From Malachius bipustulatus (Eukaryota > Arthropoda > Insecta > Coleoptera > Melyridae), in contig OU342633.1 of the NCBI GenBank assembly GCA_910589415.1, positions 35,532,210 to 35,596,209 on the forward strand: 64,000 nucleotides of DNA, written 5' to 3'. Positions 11,110 to 22,768 of this stretch are shown piece after piece (within the stretch, counting starts at the first letter, position 1; every line of letters starts with the position of its first letter). The notes beneath the pieces were generated by a model. That model saw nothing but the letters and a program-made list of their open reading frames with translations, was not told where the DNA came from and ran no database searches. The position numbers were made by a program, and so were the translations under genes.

Positions 11110-11865
11110 CAGGGTGATTCAAAATTCAGTGCAAATATTTTAAGAGCGTATTTACCAGCCAAAAATAAGAAGTTTTTTTCATATAATTGTATGTCCTAAC
11201 TTGCTTTGTTTTCGAGATACAGGGGGTAAAATTTTGAAAAAAAAATCGATTTTTATCAATTTCTCAAAAACCTCTCAGCCGATTTAAATAAAATTTTATA
11301 GGCTTATACGTTTTCATAAGGGCCTTCCTTTGATGGGAATAACATGAATTCCAGTGGCGTCTCAGGAGGCTACCTGAATTAAATTAAGTGAATCTGAATA
11401 ATCGATGTGAATTTATTACTTGTTTTGATAGGGCCTGGCACAGATTTTGATTTTTTTCTTTGAAACAAAGCTAGAGACGAGTAAAGCTCAGGAGGCAAGA
11501 AAGTTACATTATTGATTGCTTAATCTAAAAAAAATTATAAATTGTCAAAAGAGCAGTGGCGTACCATAATTTTACCTATAAGTTTCAAGTAGGTAGCCCC
11601 CTGAGACGCTACTGGAATTAATAAATTTATGTTATTCCCATCAAAGGAAGTTCCTTATAACGACAAATAAGCCTACCAAATTTTATTTAAATCGGCTGAA
11701 AGGTTTTTGAGTAATTAATAAAAAATCGATTTTTTTTTCAAAATTTTACACTCTGTATCTAGAAAACGAAGCAAGTTAGGACATACGATTATATGAAAAT
11801 TGTTTCTTATTTTTGGCTGGTAAATATGCCCTTAAAATATTTGCACTGAATTTTGAATCACCCTG
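11110..11865. mobile_element. Palindromic TA-inserting foldback element
   Basis: The left arm begins CAGGGTGATTCAAAATTC at 11110 and the right arm is its inverted copy ending at 11865, flanked by TA on both sides. The arms match over roughly 290 bases with scattered differences. The centre is short and has no transposase remnant that I can read. The terminus is shared with the elements at 4415 and 31431 and is close to that at 22769, which groups these four. Such long-TIR elements are typical non-autonomous derivatives of Tc1/mariner transposons. Confidence 0.85.
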
Positions 11866-12595
11866 TATATAAGTTATCGAGTCTAGACATCCAGTGCCTA
11901 GGCTATGCTGTTGACATAGTCATTACAGCCACAGGAAAGTTCGAAGGGACTCTTTGCGACATAAATTATCGACGTATCCAGAGAAGGAGGGCACAAACGC
12001 CAATAAATCTGAAATTAAGATATTGGTACCGCTGGATAGATAATTTAATTCTGCGTCTAAGTCTGAATGGAGCATAATCGACAAAAATTTCCCCGGGAAG
12101 CTATACCGGTTTTAGTTCGGAATAACCACCACGTGTCAGCGGTGATTAGACACAAGCGGCAGTTTCCATTTGTCTAACGTGAGGTGAACATCTCTGTGTT
12201 ACAGTGCGAGTAACCAGTGAATCTCAGTAATGTAAGTATAATAACATTATAAGATGGTTGTAGTTTAAATTTTTTCGCACATTCATCAAACACACTTTGA
12301 AATTAAGCTTAATTAGTTCAATAAAGCATTGGCGCTTGTGCCCTTTCACTTACCTGCTGTTCTGTTGGGCACAAGTGCCAATTCATATGGAACTTTGAGT
12401 GTTAACTTTATTTGAATTTACAGGTCAAAATAAGTTCCTTTGAAAAATTTTAATATTTTGAGTTTGATTCTTAGCTGATTTTATTCAAAAAATAATTTTC
12501 AAAAACTAATAGATAGATCATGTTTTCGCTTGTGACCTTTTTGTACTTTCTTTTTTACAGATAATAAAATCAAATATTTCACTTCTTTTGTACAG

Positions 12596-12837
12596 CCAAC
12601 TTCAGAGGAAGTTTTGTTTTCTATAAAATATTTAAACAATTCGTTAGGAAGGCCTATTATTATACAGGAGAACAACACATTAATAAACTTAAACTAGAAA
12701 ATTTACATGAATTATGCCGCCAAATGGTTATAAAACCGGAATACCACATGGAATATTTAACTTTAAAATCGAGCCACACTGTTCCGGATCCGGATGTTTT
12801 GAACGAAACAGACGATGAAGATGGGATTGCTGAGTAG
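12596..12837 (+). pseudogene. Orphan terminal exon of an unidentified protein
   Basis: After a good acceptor (TTTTGTACAG at 12595) an open frame reads NFRGSFVFYKIFKQFVRKAY, then KLKLENLHELCRQMVIKPEY and HMEYLTLKSSHTVPDPDVLN, ending in an acidic DDEDGIAE tail and TAG at 12837. The pattern (basic stretch, DL..LC...IP..YH.FY, acidic tail) resembles C-termini of transposon-encoded proteins seen in insect genomes, from memory only. No upstream exons are recognised in this window, so it may be an isolated remnant. The flanking DNA, 12070-13400, is AT-rich with no other coding sign. Confidence 0.4.
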
Positions 12838-13469
12838 TTTTAGTCAAGTGAAGCTAAAATGAGCTTTTAGAGTTTTTAATAGTTTAGTTTTCAAGAGAAT
12901 GTCTACAGTTTTTTTTTGAGAATTTTTGATTCAGCAATATCTACCTAATTAGTAATTAAATAATTTTGTTTTGTGTTATTTTTGGTATTAAATTATATTA
13001 TTTTCCATATTATAATAAGTATTATCTTATAATAATTGTATATTTCTTTGTTGCTGTTAATAGTCAGAAAATGTTAAGTTTTATTTAGTTTTTTTATGAA
13101 TGTAAATTTTATTTTTCTTATTAAAAGTGCTTTATCTAAGCGTACTATTTACTTTCAACAAAAAGTCATAACCACCAATTTTTTTTTTTAAGATTATTAG
13201 TTACAGTACGGCACAAGTGCGTATAAGCGCCAGTTTACCCATTGCAGGCTTAGTACGGTAAGTCACAAGTGCAAAGGGCAATTCGGCATAATCGACACGA
13301 CATAGGCTTGGAAGGCATAAGCACCAAAATTTTGGTTTTTCATCTATAATTTAAATTCTACTTGATTGATCTTGTTCATTTTTTCAGAACACTTCAAACT
13401 TAGCCTAATTTGTGCAAAAACGTTAGAATTTATACAAAAATATAAAAATTGAGGCTAGAGATAGTTTTT

Positions 13470-14711
13470 TGCAAATTGTGGGAAATGACTGGTACGGTGC
13501 TTTTGCCCTTCTTCCGTGGATGCGTCGATATAAAGAGGATTGAACACTGTAAATAGATGGTGTAAATCGGTGGGGCTGAATATAAATCCAGCAAATACCA
13601 TGGACCCTTTACAAGAAGAAGAAATCTTAAACTGAGAACAATCAGCTTGAAACACATAGAGGAAAAGGTCAGAAAAGCCACTCGAGCTTGGTGTGCAGCA
13701 AAAGCCTACGGATGTAACCCAGGTACCCTGCGGTGGATGTACACCAGTATAGTGAGACCTATAATCACTTATAGGTCTCACTCAGGTGGCCTGGGCGGAA
13801 CAAACAAAAAATAATACAAAAAGGAATATCCTTGAAAAAATACAGAGACTTGCGTGCGTTTGCATTACAGGAGCCATGAGAACATATCCCACAGCGTCAG
13901 TGTGTGGCTTTGACACTGTCGAAAAAAGGATCTATTGTAGAACGGCTAGAGAGGGAATAGATCTACCTATCAGAAGGAGGGAAAAACAATACCTTCCTGA
14001 TGAGAGACACATTACTCAACCACTAGGAAACATAATTATAAATATAACATACAAATAAGTCTGACAAGTACAAATTCAAAGAGCAAGCCATAAATTGGTA
14101 CACAGACGGATCGAAAACCATCAAAGGAACGGGAGCAGGAATCTTTGGAGCAGGTTCAAATTATTTTGAGCCAATGGGAAAATACAACAGCATATTTCAA
14201 GCGGAAGTTCACGCTATAGAAAGATACGCTCAATTTAATGTTGATAAGAATTACAAGAAACAAAAAATTGCCATCTTAACAGACTGCCAAGCAGCCATAA
14301 AAGCACTGAGCTCAGTTGTCATCAGTTCAAGAATGGTATGGCAATGCCTAATAAAGTTAAATAGACTAGGCAAAAAAACAAAGTAACTCTCCTCTGGGTG
14401 CCAGGACACACAGGTAATGATAGGCAATGCAGAAGCTGACAGCCTATCAAAGCGGAGAGTTTCAATGCCGCTTATAGGGCCGGAACCTTTCTGCGGACTA
14501 GGAGAAAATATCTTCAAAGACAAGGTAAGAAAGGAAGAAGAAACCCAAAGGACAAACCTCTGGAAGAACCTTCCGGGACAAAGACAGGCTAAGACAATGC
14601 TTCGGAAGTTTAACCAAAAAAGTTTGCATCAAACTCAACAAAAATGGGCTACGAATGCTAATGGGCTTCTTAGCGGGTCATTGTAGACTCGGAGCACGCC
14701 ACAACAAGATA
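13470..14711 (+). mobile_element. LINE family A copy, left half of an interrupted element
   Basis: Across frames the text gives the end of the RT (VNRWCKSVGLNINPA, then RPIITYRSHSGGL), RNase H, and the GLRQAK-type C-terminal region, stopping abruptly at 14711. The next piece of the same ORF resumes at 24253. The sequence is homologous to 5088-6600 over its whole length. It carries many stops and was already decayed, or decayed since. The break is exactly at the left TA of the 9.5-kb transposon. Confidence 0.8.
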
Positions 14712-15354
14712 CACACAGAAAAATGATATTTTATATCAAGAATAATTATTGTTTTGATATATTTTATTTCATTGAAAAGTATATTTTTTTGTATAAAGAA
14801 TTTATTTTCATTACGAACAGATTGATTTATTCTGGGAAAGAAAAATATATTCTCGGCTTATTTATTTTAGCCAAAACAAACTTTTTTGATTAAACCAATC
14901 TGTAATGATCAATTGAAGAAAATACTTAAGTTTTAGTAAGAAACAGCGGTATATTATCGAAGTAAGCACCCTTATTTTAATTTAAATCAATGGTTTATTT
15001 GATGGAAGAAAAATGATTCTTTGTAGAGTCAAAGATATCGAAATTTAAAATTGAGCGCACGCATTTTTATTTTGAAACGAGTATGTTTTGTATCAAACAT
15101 ACATTTTCTTCAGTCGAGTAATCAAGCTAACCGGCATACGCAGTTGTTATAGAAGACGATGGACCCGCGTCCCGTCTGCCGTCTGTTCTGTATCCTGTGT
15201 TGTATGGTATGTACCTACTTGCGGAAGCGTGACCACCATAATATCGGTAACGCGCAGTTTGGCCTAATCGAATAATTCAAATAATATTGTATGTACCTAC
15301 TTATTGTATTGCGATGTGATGTGTGTATGTTTTTTGTCGACCGTCAGCAATATC

Positions 15355-18300
15355 ATGGAAGAGTTACTCGAGTCGTGGGATCTCCCTACGTTAGTAGAAG
15401 TATTCAAAAGTAAGTCAGGTACAATTTTATAGTAAATCGCTTAATGTAGATTGGAGTTAAGACGTTAAGCAACATCATTAATTACGTACACCTAAGTATC
15501 TCGTTCACTGTTGTGTCATGTATCAAGCATTAATGGGGGTTACCGAGGTTTCAGTTTCATTGAATTCAATATGATAGTTGAATACTACGTCTTCCTTTAG
15601 TGTATGTAGCCATTTTGAATATTGATGATGCTTATTGGCTTTACTCCTCAATTCTTAAATTACTTAATATTCTATAACAAAATTATTGCAGATAATGATA
15701 TTACATTAGAAAATATTTTACATCTAACAAGTTCAATGATAAAGGAACTGATACCATCAGTTGGCAAAAGAATAAAGTTCATTAACAAATTAAAAATCTA
15801 CAAATCCCTCCAGGGAATGGATATGGTTCGTATATCTTATTATAATTTACTACCACCTATTATACCTTAATACCTACCATAACAATATTTGGTAATCATC
15901 CTCATTATTTACCATACTTAGTAATAATGCCACTAAAAATCAAATTATATCGGAGCTCGTGATAATTTTCAAAATAAGTGAGCGAAAAAAATTCCGAATA
16001 AAATCTGATGAATGAAATATCGAATTGTATTTGGAAAAAAATTAAATTTTGTTGTATTCCAAATATCTGTTACCTGCATATTATTTTAAACACAGGTTGG
16101 TTGTTGAAAATTGACAGTGAAAGATTTTTATTTTGTAAAAAAATTTCCACTATACATAGTACCATCCAACTTACCTTGTGTATGACTCATAAACTAAACA
16201 ATTTGAATTTGACTGTAAAAACCATTCTTATTATATGGATTTTCTCCGAAAATATTGGAATGAAAAAATATACAACCTGTCCCCCTTAAAAAAAACGAAG
16301 TGAGTGTGTTTTTTACGTAGGTATTTGTCGAAGTGAGGCAGGCCATCATAAAATTGTACAAGTTGTACAGTAGTAGGATAAATAATTTAAAAAAATAATA
16401 ATAATAAAAACTATTCCTATTTTTTGTGCACATCTCAATAACTAGGGCGACAATAATGCAATATTTGCAGAATTTTCACCTCAGCTAATTGTATACAATT
16501 CTAGATAATAGAAGAAGAATCACCTTCAGAAAGCATCGAAATTTCGGATTTAGAAGCAGTTTCCCGAGATGAAAATGATGTTGGACGTGATGATGGCTAC
16601 GTTATGATAATTCCGAGTGATAACAGAGATACTTCATTTTCGGGGCACGAGGGACTCCAAATTGAAATATCGTTTCCTGATTTCGATTTGAGAACTTTGT
16701 TGCAAATCTCTCCCTTGGGAAATTCCGTGTTGTCTTTTTATGAAAGTAATAAACATTTAAATAACAGATGCAGATGTCGATTAGTTGATATCATCATCAA
16801 ACATTTATACAACTATATTACAAAACAGTTGAGTATTAAATTTTTATAAATCGCTAATTTTCTAATGTGCATCCATATTTGTTCTAGTCGGCTCAAACAC
16901 GACGATTATAATTTGATAACAGCAAAAATAATGACACTGTTCCCTTCCGAAAGGGCAGCTACATATTATGTGCCAGCGGTACCCAAAAGACAAAGCCACG
17001 TTGGTAGACCAATTCTTGCTCGTGGCAAGCTAGTTGACAAGTGCAGGAATATCCTACACTTATGTGGAGATACTGTCCAATATAGAAAAAGAAAAGCCGC
17101 AGAAACTTGTGAGAATAATGACGATCAGACAAGTATAAATAAAAAACAGTGTGTGCCAGGTAGATATATTGAAGTGTTTTTGTACGGGGTGTTACTTAGA
17201 GGTATGTACTAAATTTAAGGGCGTATTCCTTGACAAATTTTAAGTAGAAAAGCTCATATAAACATTCGTGTTCTTATTTATTAACTTTATTATCTCCTTA
17301 AATTAAATTTATTATCTCCTCAAACATCCTTTCGCCGATTTTGTGAAATTAGGCAGTGTTGTTCATTGTGATAAGACACAAAGACTAACTAGATGATAAT
17401 TACGAGCTCCAGTACCCTCCTGGGATGCAGCCTCACAAATAACATTGACAGAAAAAAAAAACTTCGTCCACTGACTTGCTTGAAAAATTTACATTTTTTT
17501 CGGGGTAAGCACTTGAAAATAAAGCTTTTTTCTCATGATATTTTTTCCTATCTTACTTCGTTTTCCAGAAAAAAATAATTAGTTGAGTATTTTCACAGCA
17601 CTTAGACAAAAAAATAATATTTTCAATCAAATAAATATAAAATTTTTAAACAGTGGCGTACATTTTTTGTCAATATTATTTTGTGAAACTGCATTCCGGG
17701 ACCACTGAAACTCTTAATTATTATCATCTAGTTAGTGCTAACTTAGCGTCTTATAACAACGAACAACAACACTGCCGAATCTGTCAATCTGGTAATCTTT
17801 GAAATTCCATTTACAAAAAAAAAACTATACACTCTACTTCGAAAATTATGTTATGTTATTATATGTTATGAAAATAAATAAGTGATCGTCACATATGCTT
17901 ATATAAACATTTTTCCTTAAAAAATTACAAGGAATCATTTTCTAAAATTAAAGTCAACCCTTACGTTACACCCTGTAATTTTTTTATTATACCTATAATA
18001 CTTCACTTCTTAAATGTAATGCAAAATAACATAACATTAATCAACGCTTTGCAGAAAACATGACTGAAATTGTTTCTTGGTTAAAATATTCCACCGATCC
18101 CTGGAGTGAGGTAGTAGACAAGTGGACCATGTCCTTCGAATATAGAAGAGCCAGCAAACAAAATACTATCGAAGAATTTTTAGCAGAATGGCCCATTTTG
18201 AAAAACCTAAGAGCAGAGTCTTTGGTAACTATGCTTTACGCCCATACTATGTTCATCTTTGTATTATCTGCAATATTTTTGTCATATACCTAATTTGTTA

Positions 18301-19164
18301 TTACAAATGCGTTGTTCATGTGACACCGTATAAGAAAGCCAACAATTACTTTGACATTGAATGTGGCAGTGATTTTTCCATAATAATTATATCGCTTTTT
18401 ACAGATTAATCTGGACTTTGAACGCTTATTCCCTAACTCAAGTGCAAAGTTATTTTCAAACTGGAATGGTTTTATAGAAAAAATTTTGTTATTCAAAAAG
18501 GCCGAATACCCAAAAGATATAGATGTGTTCCATTATTTGAGTGAATCATCTGAGCTTGATCTTAGTGAAGGTATGCATATCAATATAAATTTCATTCATA
18601 TACATGAATGTGAGGATGCTCTTTTTTCCAGGGTCCAAAGTCTGTTGTCAGTTATATTCCTTATGTTATCTGCTTCCACCCAAAGGACGCATAAGAATAG
18701 ATAACAAGCACTGGAAATTCAGTACACTAGAATGTATAGAAGGAATAATTGTTCATGCAAAAGTAAAGATATTTTTCCTCTGATAAGGACGGTTTTTATT
18801 TAATTTTTTTTTGTTCTAGACACCCGGTGATATTGAGCCAAAAATAGCATTACAAAAAGAAACAGCTCTGCTCCGAAGACAAAAAGTGCAGCCATATTTA
18901 TTAGTAGAGGGTCCGGATCTTAGGGATATCCACAACTATTACATCGTGGTCGATACTCTAAAATATCAGTTCGACAGTGCTTTAAAAGCACTAGATACTT
19001 TATTTAAAATATTTTTTGTGTTTCATGCCAGCTATCCTGTTCAGTCTGAACATATTTGGACTTTGATTCAGGTAGCCATATATAATATAAAGACTGATCA
19101 GGATAAAACATTTCCTTACATGATGGATGTGTTTAGTTTATTCGAAAATCAAATAACAGTTTAG
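15355..19164 (+). CDS. SAM-domain protein of the transposon (8 exons, 531 aa)
   Basis: Exons by sequence inspection: 15355-15409, 15692-15825, 16505-16827, 16888-17159, 18055-18224, 18405-18570, 18632-18762, 18820-19164. All introns are GT/AG, phases match at every join, and the sum is 1596 bases (531 residues plus stop), with no internal stop. Residues about 6-58 form a SAM domain: WDLPTLVEVFK, then DITLENILHLTSSMIKELIP and VGKRIKFINKLKIYK. SAM domains mediate protein-protein and sometimes nucleic-acid contacts. Next come an acidic linker, a CRCRLVDIIIKHLYNY segment and a GRPILARGKLVDKCRN segment like those in other unnamed insect proteins, and a helical C-terminal half of unknown function. 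The stop lies 93 bases before the transposase ATG, so one transcript might serve both. Confidence 0.8.
17335..17800. repeat. Foldback (inverted) repeat inside a SAM-gene intron
   Basis: The left arm (about 17350-17435, with GGCAGTGTTGTTC, AACTAGATGATAAT and GGGATGCAG) and the right arm (about 17690-17795) are inverted copies with gaps. It lies wholly in the intron between exons 4 and 5, so it does not disturb the frame. The ends recall hAT-type CAGTG termini, but I find no 8-bp duplication. Confidence 0.5.
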
Positions 19165-19257
19165 GTTTATAATCATTTATACAAGTCCCTATTGTGATAG
19201 CCAAGTGTGCATTGAAGTTATTTTGAGTTAACTTTTTTTTAATTATTCGATAATATT

Positions 19258-21765
19258 ATGAACTGTAACTACTGTGGAAAGAATTTTACTCTGCCTAAGA
19301 AATTACTGATTCATTTAGAGTATGGTCACAAAATATCTTGTAATTATATATGCCCCTTTAAATCCTGTAAGAGATCCTTTCAGAGAAGAGATGTATTTAA
19401 AAGTCATTTAAACAACAAACATAATATTCTAAAAGTTGATGAAAAAATAGCAAAAAAAAGAGATCCGATTGAAAACAGATCAGACAGTAATCTCAATCCT
19501 GTAGAACCAAAACCATTAAATGTCGATTTCGATAAAGGGTCTAATTTGCCATCCTTTAATAATGAACCTAAAAATATCGATTTAAGATCTGAAGTAAATT
19601 TGTTTGAAAATATTTTGAAAAACGCTGTCGAAAGTTTTATATCCAAGCTTTGTAATAATATGTCTCTAACTCGCTCAATCATTCAAGAAATTATAAAATA
19701 CACTGAAAGTTTGTTAACCCCAGAACTTACTCATGTTATTCAGCGTATTATAGATTCTTGTCTTAATAAATTTGAAGATTTGAAGCCATTTATTAGGGAA
19801 ATGAAGTACATGTTGAAAATGTTAGCAAATCCTTTTAAATTTTTTGATCTTGATACAGAATATAAGAGAATGCATCATTTTAACAATCTGTCGAAAAATT
19901 TCATTAAACCAGTGCAACATACTTTAGGTGTAACTTGTGATGAAAGTAAAGCAAAAAATCAAACTAACCTCGTTCTTAAAAATCGAACTTCTTCGTTCAT
20001 ATCAATGAAAGAAAATTTAAGTATTTTTCTGCAACTTCCCGGAGTTCTTTCGAAAATCTTGGACTATCAGAATAATTGTTCCTTTCAAAAAAATTCTTCA
20101 CAATTGAATAGTTTGTTGGATGGAAATCTATGGAAAAATATTTGTGAGAAATATCCAGAAAAACAATTTTTACCCTTAATTTTGTATTTTGATGACTTTG
20201 AAAGTTGTAATCCGCTTGGCAGTCATGCGGGGTCATATAAACTAGGCGCTGTTTATTATTCTATAGCTTCCATTCCCCCAGAGTACAGTAGCAGATTGGA
20301 AAATATATTTTTGGCACTACTTTTTCACAGTGCTGACAGGTCACACTTTGGAAACAGAGTCATCTTCAATCCCGTATTAAATGAGCTAAAATCTTTGCAA
20401 GAAACTGGAATCATTGTTCAAACAGAAAGTGGAACTACTCAACTTTATTTCATTCTTTTGTTAATAACTGGCGATAATCTTGGTCTTCACTCAATTTTCG
20501 GTCTTGTTGAGAGTTTTTCTTCTAATTACTTTTGTAGATTTTGTAACAAGTCAAAACTAGAAACTCACTATCAAACCGAAATTGATGTGAATACTTTAAA
20601 ACTCGTATCTGAATATGAAAACCATTTAAATGGAAAATGTTTTGGGGTGAAAGATGATTGTATCTGGCACGAACTGCCTGATTTTCATTTGTATAAAAAT
20701 ACTGTATGCGATGTTATGCATGATTTATATGAAGGAGTACATCGTTATGAAATGGCTCTAATTATATCTAAGCTTATTAAGAAAAAGTACTTTGACTTAT
20801 GTACGCTTAATTCTAGAATTAAATATTATTCTTACCATAATTCTGAGAAAAACAAACCACCTGGCATCAAAAAAGAACATCTTGTGAACGGTTCTATTAT
20901 ATGGTCAGCATCAGAAATGCTATGTTTTGTAAGAAACTTTGCCTTTATAATCGGTGATCTCGTACCAGAGGATGATAATATATGGACACTTTATTTAAAG
21001 TTACTTGAAATTACAGATATATTAACATTGTCTTCATTATCAGTTGAAACCTTAGATTTGTTAGCGTGTCTCGTTAAAGATCATCATGATTTATATTTGT
21101 CAATTTTTGATAATTGTACTTTGAAGCCAAAGCACCATTTTCTTCTTCATTATGCCCCGATACTGTTAAGTATTGGACCTCCTTCTTATATATCGTGCAT
21201 GAGATTTGAAGCACAACATAAAACCCTCAAGGCGAATGCCAAAAATGTTACTACACGTGTTAATTTACCATATACGTTATCTTACAAAATGCAGTTAAAA
21301 GTAGCTCATCGATACATCTCGAAAACAGGACTGGACGATATAACAAAAACCGGGAAGGTATATAACAAAATCCTTGAAAATTTTGAGATTTATGATGAGC
21401 AATTTAAAGATAAAACTATGTTAGATAGTTATATATTTATTTCTTGGTATGAAAAAAACGGCATTCGCTATGACAATTTGAACGTTGTTGTTTATGACTA
21501 CTTCGAGGATATGCCACAATTTTGTCAAATAAGAAATATTCTAATTAACAAGACAAATTCGTTGGATGTGTTATTTGTTTGTAGTATTTTAAAAACTATT
21601 AACTTTTCAACACATTTCAGTGCTTATAAAGTAGTAAGTCGAAACTATAGCACTGACGGGCAGAGTAATATTTTTTCCATTGACAGTTTATATACAAAGG
21701 TACCTACATTACTGCACGTTTTGTCAGATGGTGAGCTGTATGTGTCATTGTCAAAATTGTTTTAG
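19258..21765 (+). CDS. C2H2 zinc-finger / Tnp2-like transposase, 835 aa
   Basis: An uninterrupted frame of 835 codons. Two C2H2 fingers open the protein (C3, C6, H19, H24 and C32, C37, H50, H55), expected to bind the element's ends. A helical region follows (about 100-250). The conserved core starts at LPLILYFDDFES (D312, D313), continues with ITGDNLGLHSIFG (D406) and a CRFCNKS knuckle, then the hallmark DVMHDLYEGVHRYEM (D485, H488). It goes on with LKPKHHFLLHY and MRFEAQHKTLK (E651). This order matches the Tnp2 family (CACTA/CMC DDE transposases) and its animal relatives. D312 or D313, D406 and E651 are my proposed catalytic triad. It has no introns, unlike its partner gene. Full length suggests recent activity. 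A host-domesticated gene is an alternative, but the surrounding TIRs argue against it. Confidence 0.85.
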   Translation: MNCNYCGKNFTLPKKLLIHLEYGHKISCNYICPFKSCKRSFQRRDVFKSHLNNKHNILKVDEKIAKKRDPIENRSDSNLNPVEPKPLNVDFDKGSNLPSFNNEPKNIDLRSEVNLFENILKNAVESFISKLCNNMSLTRSIIQEIIKYTESLLTPELTHVIQRIIDSCLNKFEDLKPFIREMKYMLKMLANPFKFFDLDTEYKRMHHFNNLSKNFIKPVQHTLGVTCDESKAKNQTNLVLKNRTSSFISMKENLSIFLQLPGVLSKILDYQNNCSFQKNSSQLNSLLDGNLWKNICEKYPEKQFLPLILYFDDFESCNPLGSHAGSYKLGAVYYSIASIPPEYSSRLENIFLALLFHSADRSHFGNRVIFNPVLNELKSLQETGIIVQTESGTTQLYFILLLITGDNLGLHSIFGLVESFSSNYFCRFCNKSKLETHYQTEIDVNTLKLVSEYENHLNGKCFGVKDDCIWHELPDFHLYKNTVCDVMHDLYEGVHRYEMALIISKLIKKKYFDLCTLNSRIKYYSYHNSEKNKPPGIKKEHLVNGSIIWSASEMLCFVRNFAFIIGDLVPEDDNIWTLYLKLLEITDILTLSSLSVETLDLLACLVKDHHDLYLSIFDNCTLKPKHHFLLHYAPILLSIGPPSYISCMRFEAQHKTLKANAKNVTTRVNLPYTLSYKMQLKVAHRYISKTGLDDITKTGKVYNKILENFEIYDEQFKDKTMLDSYIFISWYEKNGIRYDNLNVVVYDYFEDMPQFCQIRNILINKTNSLDVLFVCSILKTINFSTHFSAYKVVSRNYSTDGQSNIFSIDSLYTKVPTLLHVLSDGELYVSLSKLF

Positions 21766-22164
21766 TTTGTGACTATATTATTTGAGTGCTTGTTTGTTTA
21801 TTTAGGTAGGTAGGTGCCTACGTATACTTTAAGAGTCAAAATTTTCATTAAATATTTTCCGTTCATCGGCAGATGTAAAATGGTATAGATTATTTTAGGA
21901 TTAAATATTTAATATTCTTACTGTTTTTGTGATTAATTTTTGTGCATGTAAAAAGTATTTCACACATAAACAATTCAGTACAAACAGAATGGGTTAGGTA
22001 TATCATATATAAAAGCATAAAAAAACATCACAACCATAAAAGTTTTTTTATACTCTTATCACGTAACATACCTATTATTATTAGGACTTTTTTTATTGTG
22101 AGTGATTTCTTGTAAGTAAATGAAAAGGCAACTTTGGCAGGCTTTGTAAAAAATTTCTGTGTTT

Positions 22165-22221
22165 GAGATTGAATCTACAAAACTGTAAAATGAACGTTTA
22201 CAGTTTTACGGATTCAATCTC
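22165..22221. repeat. Imperfect hairpin in the transposon 3' region
   Basis: The arms are 22165-22189 and 22197-22221, complementary at 22 of 25 positions, with a 7-base loop. The arm begins GAGATTGAATC and ends ACTGTAAA. It lies downstream of the transposase stop. It could be a transcript-end structure or a transposase-binding palindrome. Confidence 0.6.
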
Positions 22222-22768
22222 AGGCATGGTATTTATATCAAAACCTGCCTAAAGTACGTCTGCATTTTTTCAATGTATGTACTAATATTCGAGCTAATAT
22301 TGTATTAGGCACACAAACAGGGTCGGAAAATAGAGTATATTGAAGTTTTGTTAAGTTTTTTTATATTTTTATATTTTTCATGTTTTGCAGTTGTGTTAAG
22401 TTTCTTACATTTTATGTCATATTTTTGTTTTTTGAAGCATCAGTTCTGATGGAATATATAGTTTTTTATTAAAACTTACGCACTTTCATTTAAGAATCCT
22501 TCCTCTTAATTTTAACAAATTAAAATATTATAATAAAACACAAATTTGTTTGCATGAAACAATCAAAACAAATCATATGCTATAGTTAAAAATGTATAAT
22601 TTTCAAATTAATATATAAATTGTTTCATTATTAATAAAACATTTTTCATTTTAAGCAATAAATGTGTTCAAATCAAATATAGCAGATAATAATTTTAAAA
22701 CAGCTGATATTTCAATAGAAATACACCCTTTCTTATTCCAAACAATCCATTTATTTGGATCAAATATA

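Noticed and set aside
11550..11570. hAT terminus CAGTGGCGTA in the middle of the 11110 foldback
   Set aside because: No opposite end or 8-bp duplication nearby. Probably coincidence or a tiny remnant.
15361..15870. Stand-alone 82-codon gene at 15622
   Set aside because: Its conserved part (DITLENILHL onward) is exon 2 of the spliced SAM gene. The residues before 15692 are intron.
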